DNA of 64,000 nucleotides from positions 806,001-870,000 of the forward strand of contig NC_009045.1 in the NCBI RefSeq assembly GCF_000209165.1, written 5' to 3'. Position 1 is the stretch's first letter; each line of letters opens with the position of its first letter. Below, one piece after another: positions 40,301 to 49,750 of the stretch. Both the position numbers and the translations under genes were made by a program. The notes beneath the pieces were generated by a model. That model made no database searches. It was not told where the DNA came from and worked only from the letters and a program-made list of their open reading frames with translations. Source of the stretch: Scheffersomyces stipitis CBS 6054. Its lineage: Eukaryota > Ascomycota > Pichiomycetes > Serinales > Debaryomycetaceae.

Positions 40301-40990
40301 TAATAACGAAACCGAAACCAGCGAAATTGCAGGGTTTTGCTCTAAAGCTTCAGACACAGAAGCAGTGCAGGCAGCGCAAGTCATGCCAGAAATAGCAAGA
40401 GTAGTTTCGTCTACAGCGCCAGAGACGTCATTATTAGACACAGAAGACGAAGGAGAGGAAGTAGAGGATACCATCTTAGACTTCTCTATGGTGACATCGA
40501 AACCACAGTCTTCTATAGCCAGTCGTATGGTTTCCTTGGAAATTTCACTAGTATGTTTGATGAGCCCAGATTCTGTCACAAGCGAAACAGAAACCAGTTC
40601 AACTCCCGGAAGCTTCTCTACAGCTTCGGTGATGGAAGCGGAACATGCTCCGCAAGTCATTCCGTCTATGTGAACTGTTGTGTTGTAGGCTATGGAGGCT
40701 GAATTAGCTGAGCCTGAAATTTCATATTGAGGCGGAGCGTGAGTTTTCTTCATTGAGCTTTTAATAGGTTTCTTCGAGCTTTTGATGACTTGAGCATCGA
40801 AACCGCAGTCTTCGATAGCCAGCTTAATCTGTTCAGGGGAAATCACTTTTTCGTCGTAGACGATTTTTGCTTCGTCAGTGAGAAGCGAGACCGATACTGA
40901 GGTTACACCCGAGAGAGCTGAGACGGCATCGGTGATAGAGGCCGAGCACGCTCCACAGGTCATACCCCCTATGGCAAACAGCACCAGCAT
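37358..40990 (-). CDS. CCC2: Copper-transporting P1B-type ATPase Ccc2
   Basis: Protein of 1210 aa from the first ATG (40990); the frame opens further upstream but without ATG. Three N-terminal HMA domains carry G-M-T-C-G-A-C, G-M-T-C-G-A-C and G-M-T-C-A-A-C (first copy at residues 9-15). The ATPase core shows T-G-E-S, the Cu-binding C-P-C of transmembrane helix 6 (A-C-P-C-A-L-G-L-A), D-K-T-G-T-L-T-T-G, S-E-H-P and G-D-G-I-N-D-A-P-A-L. Ccc2 pumps Cu(I) from the Atx1 chaperone into the late Golgi to load multicopper oxidases such as ferroxidases. The N terminus is M-CTG-GTG-CTG-F-A-I-G-G, so its true residues depend on CTG decoding. Confidence 0.93.
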   Translation of the reverse strand: MLVLFAIGGMTCGACSASITDAVSALSGVTSVSVSLLTDEAKIVYDEKVISPEQIKLAIEDCGFDAQVIKSSKKPIKSSMKKTHAPPQYEISGSANSASIAYNTTVHIDGMTCGACSASITEAVEKLPGVELVSVSLVTESGLIKHTSEISKETIRLAIEDCGFDVTIEKSKMVSSTSSPSSSVSNNDVSGAVDETTLAISGMTCAACTASVSEALEQNPAISLVSVSLLTEEARVCHSEAILPDEIKSLIEDCGFGAEVTKTVHKNVISYEDVNEPDEISLQIYGISELTDTTSLQFNIEAYLNSVPGIIDFNLAFKYSPERANIPSSTYVNSSTVRSVVSPQEIPENEENLIDELQITYDPLLIGIRFLVDGLNDIATDIHFIIINSVDQSSVSQLRLLSRVKDIQYWRNNFFQALFLGIPVIVLSNTQKIPFWKHMMIFPGLYVVSLLQFVLAVPVQFKLGAVFNKKFLYFVKNGGKNATMDVLVCISSLVSFIFSAISLVLSVWSGQEMGPPKLLFDTACMLILFISFGKWLENKAKGATSTALSKLLSLTPTNCTIVSDTASYESFLKQQEFETKSDVASSMLDFPTKNVSIDLLQSNDIAVVLPGAKVPADGIVVYGASEIDESIITGESLPVYKLKNEQVIGGSINGSGLIHMKVVRAGKKSRLQQIINLVKESQVNKAPVQRFSDYIAARFVPVVLLLAAITFAFWVVLCYNQDKLPMAFTKDENGKFFVCLKIAISVIVVACPCALGLAAPTAVMVGTGIGASHGVLIKGADILERANSINVILFDKTGTLTTGDMTLVKYKQISTSNLSENDWWTLVGSVESNSEHPVGRAICKSAKGKLSLNFDEDIFDSSISEFKVLMGLGIKANVQLPNAAKYDVHVGNHRMVDEMFPDLLQVIHEHFSSSTDSILNSVNTLSFVIINGQYAGYLEFTDSLKPNAKEVIHYLKTVEGYQVGMVTGDSNSAARRIGLEVGIPESNIFSEVSPVHKDAIIVDIKERLGGDKNVGIAFVGDGINDAPALAQADIGMAISSGTDIAIESADIVLIGGNQGHVDLSGVLNALNISNATFRRIKINFVWAAVYNMIMLPFAMGCFLPFNVMLPPIAAAGAMMLSSVSVVLSSLLLKRWKAPNTSFKHVSWKVDLENDAKSEEFSLKTGTLEDFNAVKRNGKSKYRVGKFLTTFNIGRYSHSSTTYELVPNASH

Positions 40991-41881
40991 TAGCAAAGTA
41001 GAGTGAGGTGAAGAGACAAATTGACGAAGAAAGAAAAGAGTAGGAAATTTATTCAATGTCAGAAATGTGACTAGACACTAGCGAGAATTAATCATCGGAA
41101 TGTTTTCTTTGGGGATGTCAAATTTATCTTTTTCATCTCCCCGGCCTCGGCAACAGAGTGCATAGAACGGTGATTGGGTAATAGGGAGCTGTAATATGCC
41201 GTACTGCTAAATTTAAATGGAAATTTTACGGCTCCACAATTTATGACGTATGTGAATAATATGGAAATATTGGCTGTCTGGCTCTATTATTATGGGTTGT
41301 CTGATGGTGGGTATATGCTAAGTAGTTTCTGAAGTTCAAACTGTTGCTGGATTTTGCAAATGTGTAGAATTTTCTCTTTCGGTGTCTGAAAAGCTGCTAG
41401 AGCCGACTAATGCTGAACTTTTTTTTGTGCGAATTTTCACAGGTGGATTTAGTGAGTTACGTCAAGCGTCACAAAGCCTCCGATGGTTTAGATAATTTTG
41501 CACAATTACGTTATTGGATTCCATTGGAAAATCCAGCCAATAGCGGCCAAGCAGAGAAATGTCATCTGATTTAAGAGCTTTGTGAGAAATTTACGTATTT
41601 GTTTGTACAGAATCACGGAAAGTATGACATAGTTAGTACGACTTTTTGTAAATACATGGTCTGGCATTCATTTGCTTTTCAACATTTCGTTACTTTCCTT
41701 CTTCATCTGTTATTTTGTGTAGATATTGTGTCATTTTACCGTCCACAATTTTTAGCTATTCAAAATCCTTTCCCTGTTTGGTTCGGTATTGATTAATTCT
41801 CTATCATTGGGTTTTATACTCTATCATTTAGTTCTCTTGGTTATAATCGTTACTTCGTATTGCTCTATAATTCTATTCAAT
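40991..41881. other. Intergenic region CCC2-SNU66
   Basis: About 890 bp, holding the CCC2 promoter and SNU66 3' end. A GTTAGTA (TACTAAC on the minus strand) near 41632 does not form part of a supported intron. Confidence 0.4.
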
Positions 41882-43873
41882 CTACACTATCCGAGCTTCT
41901 GTAGTATGTTCTTTCTCCTCCAAATGCTTCTTCTTCCGTTTCTCTTCTTTGCCTATACTTGGACCAACACCATGGAATTGATGCGACAAGTACTTAAACG
42001 CTTCCTTTGTGTTGAGTTCGTCTCCGTTATTGTCCCTGTACGAAAGCTTTACCTTTGGATTGTACCCAGCCAACTTGCCCTCATCCTTGCCAATATGGCC
42101 TCTGTACTTTCTTCCTCTAGCACCGCCTCTAGTAGCTGGTACATCCTGTACTATGTTCTTCTCCTTCAAACGTTGGTCAAGTGCTCTATCAAAGATTTCA
42201 CTTCGCTCTGTCTTGGGAAGATTCATATACTCTCTGCTGCTCTCGAGCTCCTCCTTGAGTAGACGCTCTTCGATCGAGATCTTAATCTTGAGCAATTCTG
42301 ACTCTCGAGCGGCCTCTCTACGCTTCCTTTCCTGATCATGCTCTCCAGCACTGGACTTGTGCAAAATATTTCGTGATTGCAAAAAATTGAGAGTCTCAGC
42401 TAAACCACCGTTAAACTTAGGGCCAGAATCCGACTCCGCAACTTCCGCAATCTCGTTGTCATCGTCTTCTTTCTTAACAGTGACGCTAGTTGCTGAGTAA
42501 CTGACATTTTCTTTTTTAATAGCAAATCCCTTCTCTTCCATTTTCGGGGGCTCTGACAGAATTTCGGGTTCTGCCTGGCTCTCGGGGTCTGGTTTCAAAT
42601 TGACTCCATTTACATCAATTGAACTCAAGAATTCAGTCGTATCATTGAATACGATCGCTTCCCCTCCCAATGCAGCTCCAGCGATATTTTCTTCTGCTAC
42701 TGCTTCCAAATCCCATCTCTTGTTTCTAGCTATTTCACTCGCAATTTGATCCGGGGTTAAACTGGAGCGTTCCGTTTTCTGTTTCAAACGCCGACGTGTA
42801 GTCAATTTACTCTGCAAATCGTCTTCTTCATCTACAAGATCTTCTGCAAAAGTTTCCAACTCCACAGCTTTAACTGTAGGGATATCGTCATCTCTAACTC
42901 TGGAGTTGCTACTAGTCAGTAGTTTACTCTTTTTCATTTTCTTCATTTTAACAGGCTTCTTGGGCTTTGAAAAGTCGTTCGACTCAAAGATCCCTTCATC
43001 TTCCGACTCGTCAAAAAGATTACTAATCGTGACTCTGTTATCTTTCTTTACAGATTCCTTTTTCGAAATGTTATCAAGCTTAATTACACTGCCTGTAGTA
43101 ATCATCACACCTTGGACTTCTTTTTCGTCCTCACTGTCATCCTCATCATATCTTCCCTGGTAGTGCCGTCCATTAAATTTTATATTCTCTTCTTCAGCTT
43201 GCTGTTTCAAGTCTTTCTTCAACTTGGAACTGTCTACAAGTTTTTGGTTAGTTAAGACATCGACCTCGTCATCGTTTTCATCGAGAATATCGGCGTCTTC
43301 CAAAGTGAGGATATCGTTGTTATGTAAGTTCTTCAACTCCTTTTCAGAATGTGCTATTTTCACTTGTGATGAGTCTTGCTGAGTTGTCTTGGCCACAGAA
43401 GTTTTTGCTTTCTTAGTCTTGGGCTTGCCTAAATTGGCTAACCAATTGTCTGTGTCCACTGGTTCTTCGTTGCGCAGTTGTTCACTAACTTGAATTAACC
43501 TCTTGTTGTTTCTGTTCTCCTGTCTTTTGTCTGAAATTCTATTCTTTAGTTTTTCATCATTGTGCTGTCGTCTTTTTTGTTCTTGATGATTGTTGAAATT
43601 CTGGACTTCAACAGCTTGCTCCAGCCCCTTGCTTATTTCAGAATCCAAAGGCTTCAAGCCCAACAGAAGTCGTAGTTTATTGGTCTCTTCGATGGATAAC
43701 TCGTAAACTGCAGTAGAGTTGCTAGTTTTCTTGACATTGGTAGATTGTGAAGTTGTAGTAGAAGTAGTTGAACTTGGAGAAGAATCTTCCTGCTGAAGCG
43801 ATATGGGCTTCAATCCAAGCTGGAGTCGGAGTTTGTTTGTGTCCTCTACTGAAAGCGATATCTCCTCGGTCAT
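41882..43873 (-). CDS. SNU66: U4/U6.U5 tri-snRNP protein Snu66 (SART1 family)
   Basis: Protein of 663 aa starting [10 protein letters not shown]; the 27 preceding in-frame codons do not resemble the family. Two Hub1-interaction (HIND) motifs occur near the start: residues 7-24 and 59-76, each with E-(D/E)-T-N-K-L-R-L-x-L-G-L-K-P. The remainder is charged and mostly disordered or helical, ending with [23 protein letters not shown] and G-P-S-I-G-K. Snu66 stabilises the tri-snRNP and binds the ubiquitin-like Hub1, which tunes 5' splice-site choice. Confidence 0.92.
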   Translation of the reverse strand: MTEEISLSVEDTNKLRLQLGLKPISLQQEDSSPSSTTSTTTSQSTNVKKTSNSTAVYELSIEETNKLRLLLGLKPLDSEISKGLEQAVEVQNFNNHQEQKRRQHNDEKLKNRISDKRQENRNNKRLIQVSEQLRNEEPVDTDNWLANLGKPKTKKAKTSVAKTTQQDSSQVKIAHSEKELKNLHNNDILTLEDADILDENDDEVDVLTNQKLVDSSKLKKDLKQQAEEENIKFNGRHYQGRYDEDDSEDEKEVQGVMITTGSVIKLDNISKKESVKKDNRVTISNLFDESEDEGIFESNDFSKPKKPVKMKKMKKSKLLTSSNSRVRDDDIPTVKAVELETFAEDLVDEEDDLQSKLTTRRRLKQKTERSSLTPDQIASEIARNKRWDLEAVAEENIAGAALGGEAIVFNDTTEFLSSIDVNGVNLKPDPESQAEPEILSEPPKMEEKGFAIKKENVSYSATSVTVKKEDDDNEIAEVAESDSGPKFNGGLAETLNFLQSRNILHKSSAGEHDQERKRREAARESELLKIKISIEERLLKEELESSREYMNLPKTERSEIFDRALDQRLKEKNIVQDVPATRGGARGRKYRGHIGKDEGKLAGYNPKVKLSYRDNNGDELNTKEAFKYLSHQFHGVGPSIGKEEKRKKKHLEEKEHTTEARIV

Positions 43874-44293
43874 AAAGTGTGTTGTGCAATAAGGAATAGT
43901 GAATAATAGAGAGATTGTCAAATGAACATACAAAAGACCAGATATGCTAGCCATCTATAGACTGCAGATAGACGCATACTTTACTCTACGAAGCTACTAT
44001 TTCTTTCGTTGTTTTATTCCTTTTCTAAAAGCTTTGAGAAATAACTCACTCTCAGCTGACGTCAATATTTGCCATTATTGTCTTCTTATCTTTCCGGTAA
44101 TTATCCTTTTCCCTTCACTTCTTTATGGCCCCGTATATTTCTTCAAATTCGCAACCTCAGCACTTTCTCAGATGAAAAAATCTCCTGCGGATAACGCGTC
44201 TTTGTTTACATAAACAGGTTGCTAAATCATTCAATTGAATCTATAGATTCTTAAAGTCTTCTTCTTACCTACAAGTGTATATAGTCAGCAGAA
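43874..44293. other. Divergent intergenic region SNU66/WD40 gene
   Basis: About 420 bp; pyrimidine-rich in the middle. No recognised element. Confidence 0.4.
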
Positions 44294-47200
44294 ATGCCAC
44301 CGTCAGGAGATTCCAATAGTAATGGAGTTGTCTCTGGTGGTTTAGCTTTATCGCTGGGTGGACAGAATTCGCTACAATTTCTGATTTCGCACATCCTCGG
44401 CACATCGGCTCGAGCACCTCATCATCTCTCAGTGCAAGACAACTATGTAGCCTATGCTGCCAGTGGAGGTGTTGTCGTCCGTCAGTTGGACTTGGAAAAT
44501 AATAACGCCGTTATCTCGGAGCGGTTCTTTTGCGCCAACTCCAGTTCAGGCAATGAAAACACTGCAAACAGCATCCTGCCATCTGGTCCAGATGCATATC
44601 TCAACATGGCACTTGAAATGGAAAGTAGTCACAATTTGCATCAAAATCTCCATCAGAGTTCCAAGGATGTTCAGCCTGTAAGAGATAGATATGGCTATTC
44701 TATCGCAACTGAACCTATCGTTGTTGGAGGTAGCAACAATATCGGAAATATTGCAGAATTAACCCAAAGTGTTCACGACATCGACTTATCTTCGCCATCC
44801 AAGTTGAAAGACAGAGTCAGGTCCATAAACTGTATGTGCATATCACCTAACAAACGTTTGCTAGCCATCGGTGAAACGGGTTATCAGCCACGGATACTTC
44901 TCTTCTCATTGGCACCAGACCTGAGCTCAAATCCTGTTGCACTTATATATGAACACTCTTTTGGTATTAAATCGCTCTGTTTTCTGGCAGATCTGCGCTA
45001 TCTTTGCTCTCTTGGTCTTGTGAATGATGGCTGTATAAATGTCTGGAGGATTTCTAACTCTGATGTGCAGTTAGCAGCTAACAATAGGTGCTCTTCTGTG
45101 GTGAACAGATTGTTCTGGCATGAGGACTACATCATCACCTTGGGATTACGTTTCATAAAAGTTTGGAGGTTTTCGAGTAAAGAAGACAACGACAGAATCC
45201 TGGACAAACCTCTAGCACTAAAAGGTAAAAGTGTCCTTTTGGGATCGCTAATAAGCTCGAATTTCACAGACATATCTGCCTTGAACAACGACGAATTGCT
45301 CATAATAACAAACAACAACCAATTGCTCTTGCTCAAGTTAAATAGTGAACTCAAACTCATTTCATTAGAAACGCCCCCGTTTGATTTCGATACCTTATTG
45401 GTAGATTATGAGCTTGAAAAGATATGGTTTGGATCCAATTCCAAGCTAGAATCGTATTCTATAAACGATTTGAAACCTAGCTCTGTTTCAACTCCTCTGA
45501 CGCCTTCTTCCAGAGTAAATTCTGTATTTGGAGCACAAACTAACGAAAACGTGCGGACAGTTCCTATTCTTAGACTCTTCAATCTCAGTTCCAACTACAT
45601 CATATACCTTTCACATCGTGAAGAAATTGTATTGTACAATAAGTTCAAGTGTGACATCGAAAGTAGAGTAGCCAGCTCCTTGATGAGCGAGCTAGCAGGT
45701 TTCAAGAACTGCCATCTGGGAGACCTATTGGTGTATTCGCATTCTGGTATGATTAAGAGGGTTACAAAGGACTATGAATTAGAGACCATTTTGAAGTTTA
45801 ACTTGCCGTCAAACGAACTCATATCAAATTCGCTTATGGCCGTAGACTCCAACAATGATTCACTTTTGTTGGGAGACAAGTATGGAACATTGTATGTTGT
45901 CAAGATAACAGAAGAAAAAGCATCTGAAATTGTATATCAAATCAAAGCACATTCATCTTCAATTAACGACATAGTATACTACGAATTTGGAGACTTTCAG
46001 TTGATAACAAGCATAGCAAGAGATCGTATGATACAATTCTTCTACAAAAAACCAGGTACCAACTGGGACATCTTGCAAACTATACCTATCCACAATGGCA
46101 ATTTATTGAAAATTCAGTATCACAACAGCAGGATATATGTCTGCTCATCTGATAGAACTATCTCTATTCACAAACTTGAAGTTGTTGAGAGTGAATTGAG
46201 GGTTTTCCAAGAGAAGATATTATCTATGAAATGTAGTCCGATCACTTTGAAAATTGTAGACGACGATTTGATCGTGTCTACAAACGACAAAACTTTGTCA
46301 ATATATCTGGTATCTCAGGGATTTGAGCTATCACGGACTTTAAAGCTTGTTAACGGTAAAAATAACGAGAGCTTACTTGTGGAGAACATCATTGTATTTA
46401 AGAATTTGCTCATAACTTCCTCGACAGACAAGTCTCTCAGAGTATTCAATTATCATACTGGCAGACCAATGAGTGTAGCCTGGGGTCACCTGGATGTGAT
46501 ATTAAGCTTGGAATTAAGTTCCAATGAAGACTTGATTTCCATTGGGAAGGACGGTTGCTTGTTCACTTGGAAGATTAATGAATCGACAGCAACAAAGAAT
46601 AACACATATAAGGAAGATACAACATATAAGGAGGAAAGTAATGTGATTCCTATGTATGCCAATGTAACCAGAAAGATTCTTCCTATTTCTCCCATAAAGA
46701 TCAATGCACCCAAGATCGAAACATGCACAAAAGAGGCGCCATCTCCACGTAATTCTATATCTCCCAGACTTACAAACGCAACTTTGAAGAGAATCGAAGC
46801 CCGTAGAGCTAGTTCTCAGAGTCCCACTAGAGATTCGGGTAGATCAAAATCGGTTTCTACTGCGAAGCCATCCTTGTCTATCAAACCTTTAGAAAAGGCA
46901 CACACTATAAGCACACTTTCCTCTACCGCGGGACCAGGACTTACTTCTCCAAGAAGACCATTGTCTCCCATTAGACGCAGTCCATCCAGAAATCTGTTAG
47001 ATCATTCACCAGTAAGGAGTCTGTTGGATCATTCACCCATGAAGCTTTCAAAGCCACATATCTTATTTAGTCATGATGAAAAAAGAACCGCAGACCAACC
47101 TTTCGTGGATACAGCTCTAGCCCAATTGCAGTTTATTGATTCTAAACTTCAAAGAGAAGTTATAAGCAACAACGATAAGGCCAAATTGTTAACCAAACTC

Positions 47201-47455
47201 GACTCTATTTTTAGACAATTAGGTGGAGATAAGGAGCTGACTAAAAGTAACGTTCGAGACAAAAGGACTGAAATTAGCCAGAATAGAGAAGCAGATGAAA
47301 GAGAATTGTTGGAGTCATACAGCGATAAGCTTCTTCAACTTATGGAATCTAAACTTGAGTCGAAGTATTCCAAGCAAGTTCCTCCACTTTTCATTGGAGA
47401 AAACCACTCTTCGATTTCAACAACTTCCCAAGACTCGCTGGAGGACATAGATTAA
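44294..47455 (+). CDS. WD40 protein of the MAPKBP1/WDR62 type
   Basis: Protein of 1053 aa. The opening S-V-Q-D-N-Y-V-A-Y-A-A-S-G-G-V-V-V matches the start of MAPKBP1/WDR62 propellers. I-N-C-M-C-I-S-P-N-K-R-L-L-A-I-G-E-T-G and S-F-G-I-K-S-L-C-F then give the characteristic second blades. Further WD-like repeats run to about 760, including T-S-S-T-D-K-S-L-R-V-F-N. The C-terminal part (about 800-960) is Ser/Pro/Arg-rich with several S-P-(R/x)-(R/K) sites and a short repeat L-L-D-H-S-P. A possible coiled coil lies at the very end. In animals this family scaffolds JNK signalling and spindle poles; the yeast role is unknown to me. Confidence 0.65.
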   Translation: MPPSGDSNSNGVVSGGLALSLGGQNSLQFLISHILGTSARAPHHLSVQDNYVAYAASGGVVVRQLDLENNNAVISERFFCANSSSGNENTANSILPSGPDAYLNMALEMESSHNLHQNLHQSSKDVQPVRDRYGYSIATEPIVVGGSNNIGNIAELTQSVHDIDLSSPSKLKDRVRSINCMCISPNKRLLAIGETGYQPRILLFSLAPDLSSNPVALIYEHSFGIKSLCFLADLRYLCSLGLVNDGCINVWRISNSDVQLAANNRCSSVVNRLFWHEDYIITLGLRFIKVWRFSSKEDNDRILDKPLALKGKSVLLGSLISSNFTDISALNNDELLIITNNNQLLLLKLNSELKLISLETPPFDFDTLLVDYELEKIWFGSNSKLESYSINDLKPSSVSTPLTPSSRVNSVFGAQTNENVRTVPILRLFNLSSNYIIYLSHREEIVLYNKFKCDIESRVASSLMSELAGFKNCHLGDLLVYSHSGMIKRVTKDYELETILKFNLPSNELISNSLMAVDSNNDSLLLGDKYGTLYVVKITEEKASEIVYQIKAHSSSINDIVYYEFGDFQLITSIARDRMIQFFYKKPGTNWDILQTIPIHNGNLLKIQYHNSRIYVCSSDRTISIHKLEVVESELRVFQEKILSMKCSPITLKIVDDDLIVSTNDKTLSIYLVSQGFELSRTLKLVNGKNNESLLVENIIVFKNLLITSSTDKSLRVFNYHTGRPMSVAWGHLDVILSLELSSNEDLISIGKDGCLFTWKINESTATKNNTYKEDTTYKEESNVIPMYANVTRKILPISPIKINAPKIETCTKEAPSPRNSISPRLTNATLKRIEARRASSQSPTRDSGRSKSVSTAKPSLSIKPLEKAHTISTLSSTAGPGLTSPRRPLSPIRRSPSRNLLDHSPVRSLLDHSPMKLSKPHILFSHDEKRTADQPFVDTALAQLQFIDSKLQREVISNNDKAKLLTKLDSIFRQLGGDKELTKSNVRDKRTEISQNREADERELLESYSDKLLQLMESKLESKYSKQVPPLFIGENHSSISTTSQDSLEDID

Positions 47456-47682
47456 ATAAGACGTGGTATTCACAATGTCATTAGATACTATATACAATGA
47501 ATTAATCTAGGGCTACTTTATGCAAATTGAATGGAGTAATCCTTATGATTGTCAGTATGAGCCTATGGTACAGTTACCTGATCGTTTGTAGGAACTTTTA
47601 AAGTTCAAGATTACTGTGATTGTTGGAGTGCATTTGGTGTATGATTTATCTAATCCTTGACCTTTTTGACCGTTTTTCTATA

Positions 47683-48240
47683 TTAGCGCGGCTTTATAGT
47701 GGTTGTTTGAATAGGATTTGAATCCTTAGCCTCATCGGCTTGTTTCCATGGATCTTCACTAACTACGGGAGGATCATGGCTAGGTGCTGGTGTTTGGTTC
47801 GTTTGTTTAAACTCTTCCGCCTCTTTCTGGGCTCTATTCAATTCTGTATTCAACTTGTACTGGTGTTCATGTTCAAGTCTTAATTTCTCATTTGCCCATT
47901 TGGAATCAGCCTGCTGGGCTAAAATCTTCATTTTCTTTTGTCTTACTTGGTCATTGATTAGTTCTTCTAAAGTAGGAGGATGGTTTCTTGTTCTTCTCAA
48001 CCATTGGAGCCATTGTGGAGGAACACTGCTGAAATAATCTGCTTTAAACAACTGCTGTTGATATGGTTCCATTTTGCGTCGCAAACGTTGCATGTTGCCA
48101 TCGATAGTGAACTCCCAGTAAGTATTTCCATAGAGATCGTAACCTATGAAGAACCTCTTCCTGAAAGGTATATCTCTGCGAGCCTGGAACTTGTGGACTA
48201 GACGCTTCCAAGGCGTATATTTATGCGCTAACGGGTCCAT
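47683..48240 (-). CDS. Mitochondrial complex I assembly factor, NDUFAF2/NDUFA12 family
   Basis: Protein of 185 aa starting M-D-P-L-A-H-K-Y-T-P-W-K-R; 11 preceding in-frame codons are less likely. Family features: G-Y-D-L-Y-G-N-T-Y-W-E-F, R-R-K-M-E-P-Y, V-P-P-Q-W-L-Q-W-L-R-R-T-R and P-P-T-L-E-E-L. A long charged tail favours the NDUFAF2 (mimitin) branch over the NDUFA12 subunit. It implies a canonical proton-pumping NADH dehydrogenase, absent from Saccharomyces. The 230-bp gap to the WD40 gene is a convergent 3' spacer. Confidence 0.83.
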   Translation of the reverse strand: MDPLAHKYTPWKRLVHKFQARRDIPFRKRFFIGYDLYGNTYWEFTIDGNMQRLRRKMEPYQQQLFKADYFSSVPPQWLQWLRRTRNHPPTLEELINDQVRQKKMKILAQQADSKWANEKLRLEHEHQYKLNTELNRAQKEAEEFKQTNQTPAPSHDPPVVSEDPWKQADEAKDSNPIQTTTIKPR

Positions 48241-48889
48241 AGTGATTGAATGAAACTTATGCCAAACTTCCAAGAGGATTATATGTGAGAGTTTTAGCAG
48301 AAGGGAAAAGTTTGGTTAATCTATGGGTCTATTGGAGTATTCATGATTAGAGTGAAAAATCATGTATATACCCTTCCTGTATACACCACAACATTTATTT
48401 AGGATAGGAATAGAAATCCAATACAGAGGTTAAGCTGGATGGCTCTATCCATTGAAACTGGGAGGGAACAACAATAATATATAAGGCTACCGGAGGTCCA
48501 TCTGTTTCATATATATATTGACTTATATATATTGACTTCTCTTTTATTTAGAACAAAGTCTATACCCAATTAAATTGCTTCATGACATATTCAAATTGGA
48601 ACTGCATATATCCGTTTTCACCAACTTTGACAAGTCATGTGACCCATCTAGTTGAGCTCATTTGTATGACAGGATTAGGGGATATAGCCGGGTTGGAGAC
48701 ATTCATTCCTCGAGGTGAAATACACCAGAACAACAGATTGCAAGTACAGATTAGTTTCTCGTATACTGTGGGGCAAATATATTGGAATCCGGCTTAAATT
48801 CTCTTTCGAAATTCCACATTACCAACATAATAGTCATTCACACTAATATTTAAAGCACAACCAATTTTCATTAATATCAAATATCTACA
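48241..48889. other. Divergent intergenic region NDUFAF2-like/YPT35
   Basis: About 650 bp with a 14-bp direct repeat ATATATATTGACTT twice at 48511-48538. Otherwise AT-rich; a frame at 48582-48797 looks spurious. Confidence 0.45.
48511..48538. repeat. 14-bp direct repeat, two copies
   Basis: ATATATATTGACTT repeated head to tail, about 350 bp upstream of YPT35. Could serve as paired sites or be a slippage product. Confidence 0.75.
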
Positions 48890-49381
48890 ATGAGCAGACC
48901 ACATGCAAACTCGGTTTCTCGACTCAACAAGATCCTTCCAGTGCCGATAGAGCTACTTAACGAAGACGACGATATAGAGGAGTCTCAAACTTCCGCTAGT
49001 ACAACTAATCGTTTATCGCATATCACAAATGTTCTTGTAGGTGAGCATCATGTGGTTGAAGGAGAAGTAGGTAAGTCTTATATTGTGTGGCTGATTAAGA
49101 TTGTGCTAGACGACTCTGAGTATTCATCCATAGTCATTTATAAGAGGTACAACGAGATAGCTCAGTTTCATCAGGACCTCGTGAGCCGATACCAGAACAA
49201 CAGCACTGCCATAATTCCATCACTTCCACCCAAAGACAGTTTCAGCATCGACCGGTTATTTCTTCTGAATAACTGGCTCGAGGATCGACGTCGGGGACTC
49301 CAATGGTTTATGAGCAATGTACTTTTGAATCCAAAGCTTCAGAACAGTGAGATAGTGAAAGACTTTATCTTGGGAAAGTAG
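48890..49381 (+). CDS. YPT35: PX-domain endosomal protein Ypt35
   Basis: Protein of 163 aa. A disordered N terminus of about 45 residues is followed by a PX domain to the end: Y-I-V-W-L-I-K-I, K-R-Y-N-E-I-A-Q-F-H (the phosphoinositide-binding R-Y segment), S-L-P-P-K-D and D-R-R-R-G-L-Q-W-F. PX domains bind PI3P on endosomes. In S. cerevisiae Ypt35 recruits Vps13 to endosomal and vacuolar membranes through an N-terminal P-x-P motif; here P-V-P-I-E lies in the N-terminal region. Shorter than the S. cerevisiae protein (about 214 aa). Confidence 0.82.
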   Translation: MSRPHANSVSRLNKILPVPIELLNEDDDIEESQTSASTTNRLSHITNVLVGEHHVVEGEVGKSYIVWLIKIVLDDSEYSSIVIYKRYNEIAQFHQDLVSRYQNNSTAIIPSLPPKDSFSIDRLFLLNNWLEDRRRGLQWFMSNVLLNPKLQNSEIVKDFILGK

Positions 49382-49535
49382 TATAGGCGTACACGAGAGA
49401 AGAAGATGCAAAAGAATTCTTGGGGAACATAAGAATCTTGAAGAAAATATGAACGCTATTGACATGATAATAATAGATATAATAGAAACGATATAATTAG
49501 TTAGTAATACTAACGTCTGTAATAGTATGGTTAGA

Positions 49536-49577
49536 CTACGTAAAGAATGCTACGTAAAGAATGCTACGTAAAGAATA
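49536..49577. repeat. 14-bp tandem repeat, three copies
   Basis: Three head-to-tail copies of CTACGTAAAGAATG (third ends in A). The unit contains TACGTAA, similar to Yap-type AP-1 sites (TTACGTAA-like), which would suit TRR1 regulation, but the distance to TRR1 exceeds 1 kb. That link is inference. Confidence 0.85.
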
Positions 49578-49742
49578 CTACCCCACGACAGAACTTAATC
49601 TATATTAGTATTCAGTTGTACAGATCTCTTTGGTAGACCACCTTGGCTGACTACCTTAGTAGTAGCAACTACAGATAGGCGAGATCGGAATACGTCAGAG
49701 TACGGTATTGACCAGGAAGCCATAGGGTCGGATTCGAGGTTT

Positions 49743-49750
49743 TCACGTGA
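49743..49750. promoter_or_regulatory. TCACGTGA element between YPT35 and TRR1
   Basis: Perfect octamer over 900 bp from the TRR1 start, so its target is unclear compared with the other copies. Confidence 0.35.

Noticed and set aside
40991..41056. 22-codon N-terminal extension of CCC2
   Set aside because: Begins at TTG rather than ATG and the HMA domain already fits the start at 40990.
41632..41638. GTTAGTA (minus-strand TACTAAC) between CCC2 and SNU66
   Set aside because: Lies past the SNU66 stop and before no CCC2 exon; no frame joins it.
49508..49514. TACTAAC branch-like sequence after YPT35
   Set aside because: No donor or downstream exon of coding quality; YPT35 is complete without it.
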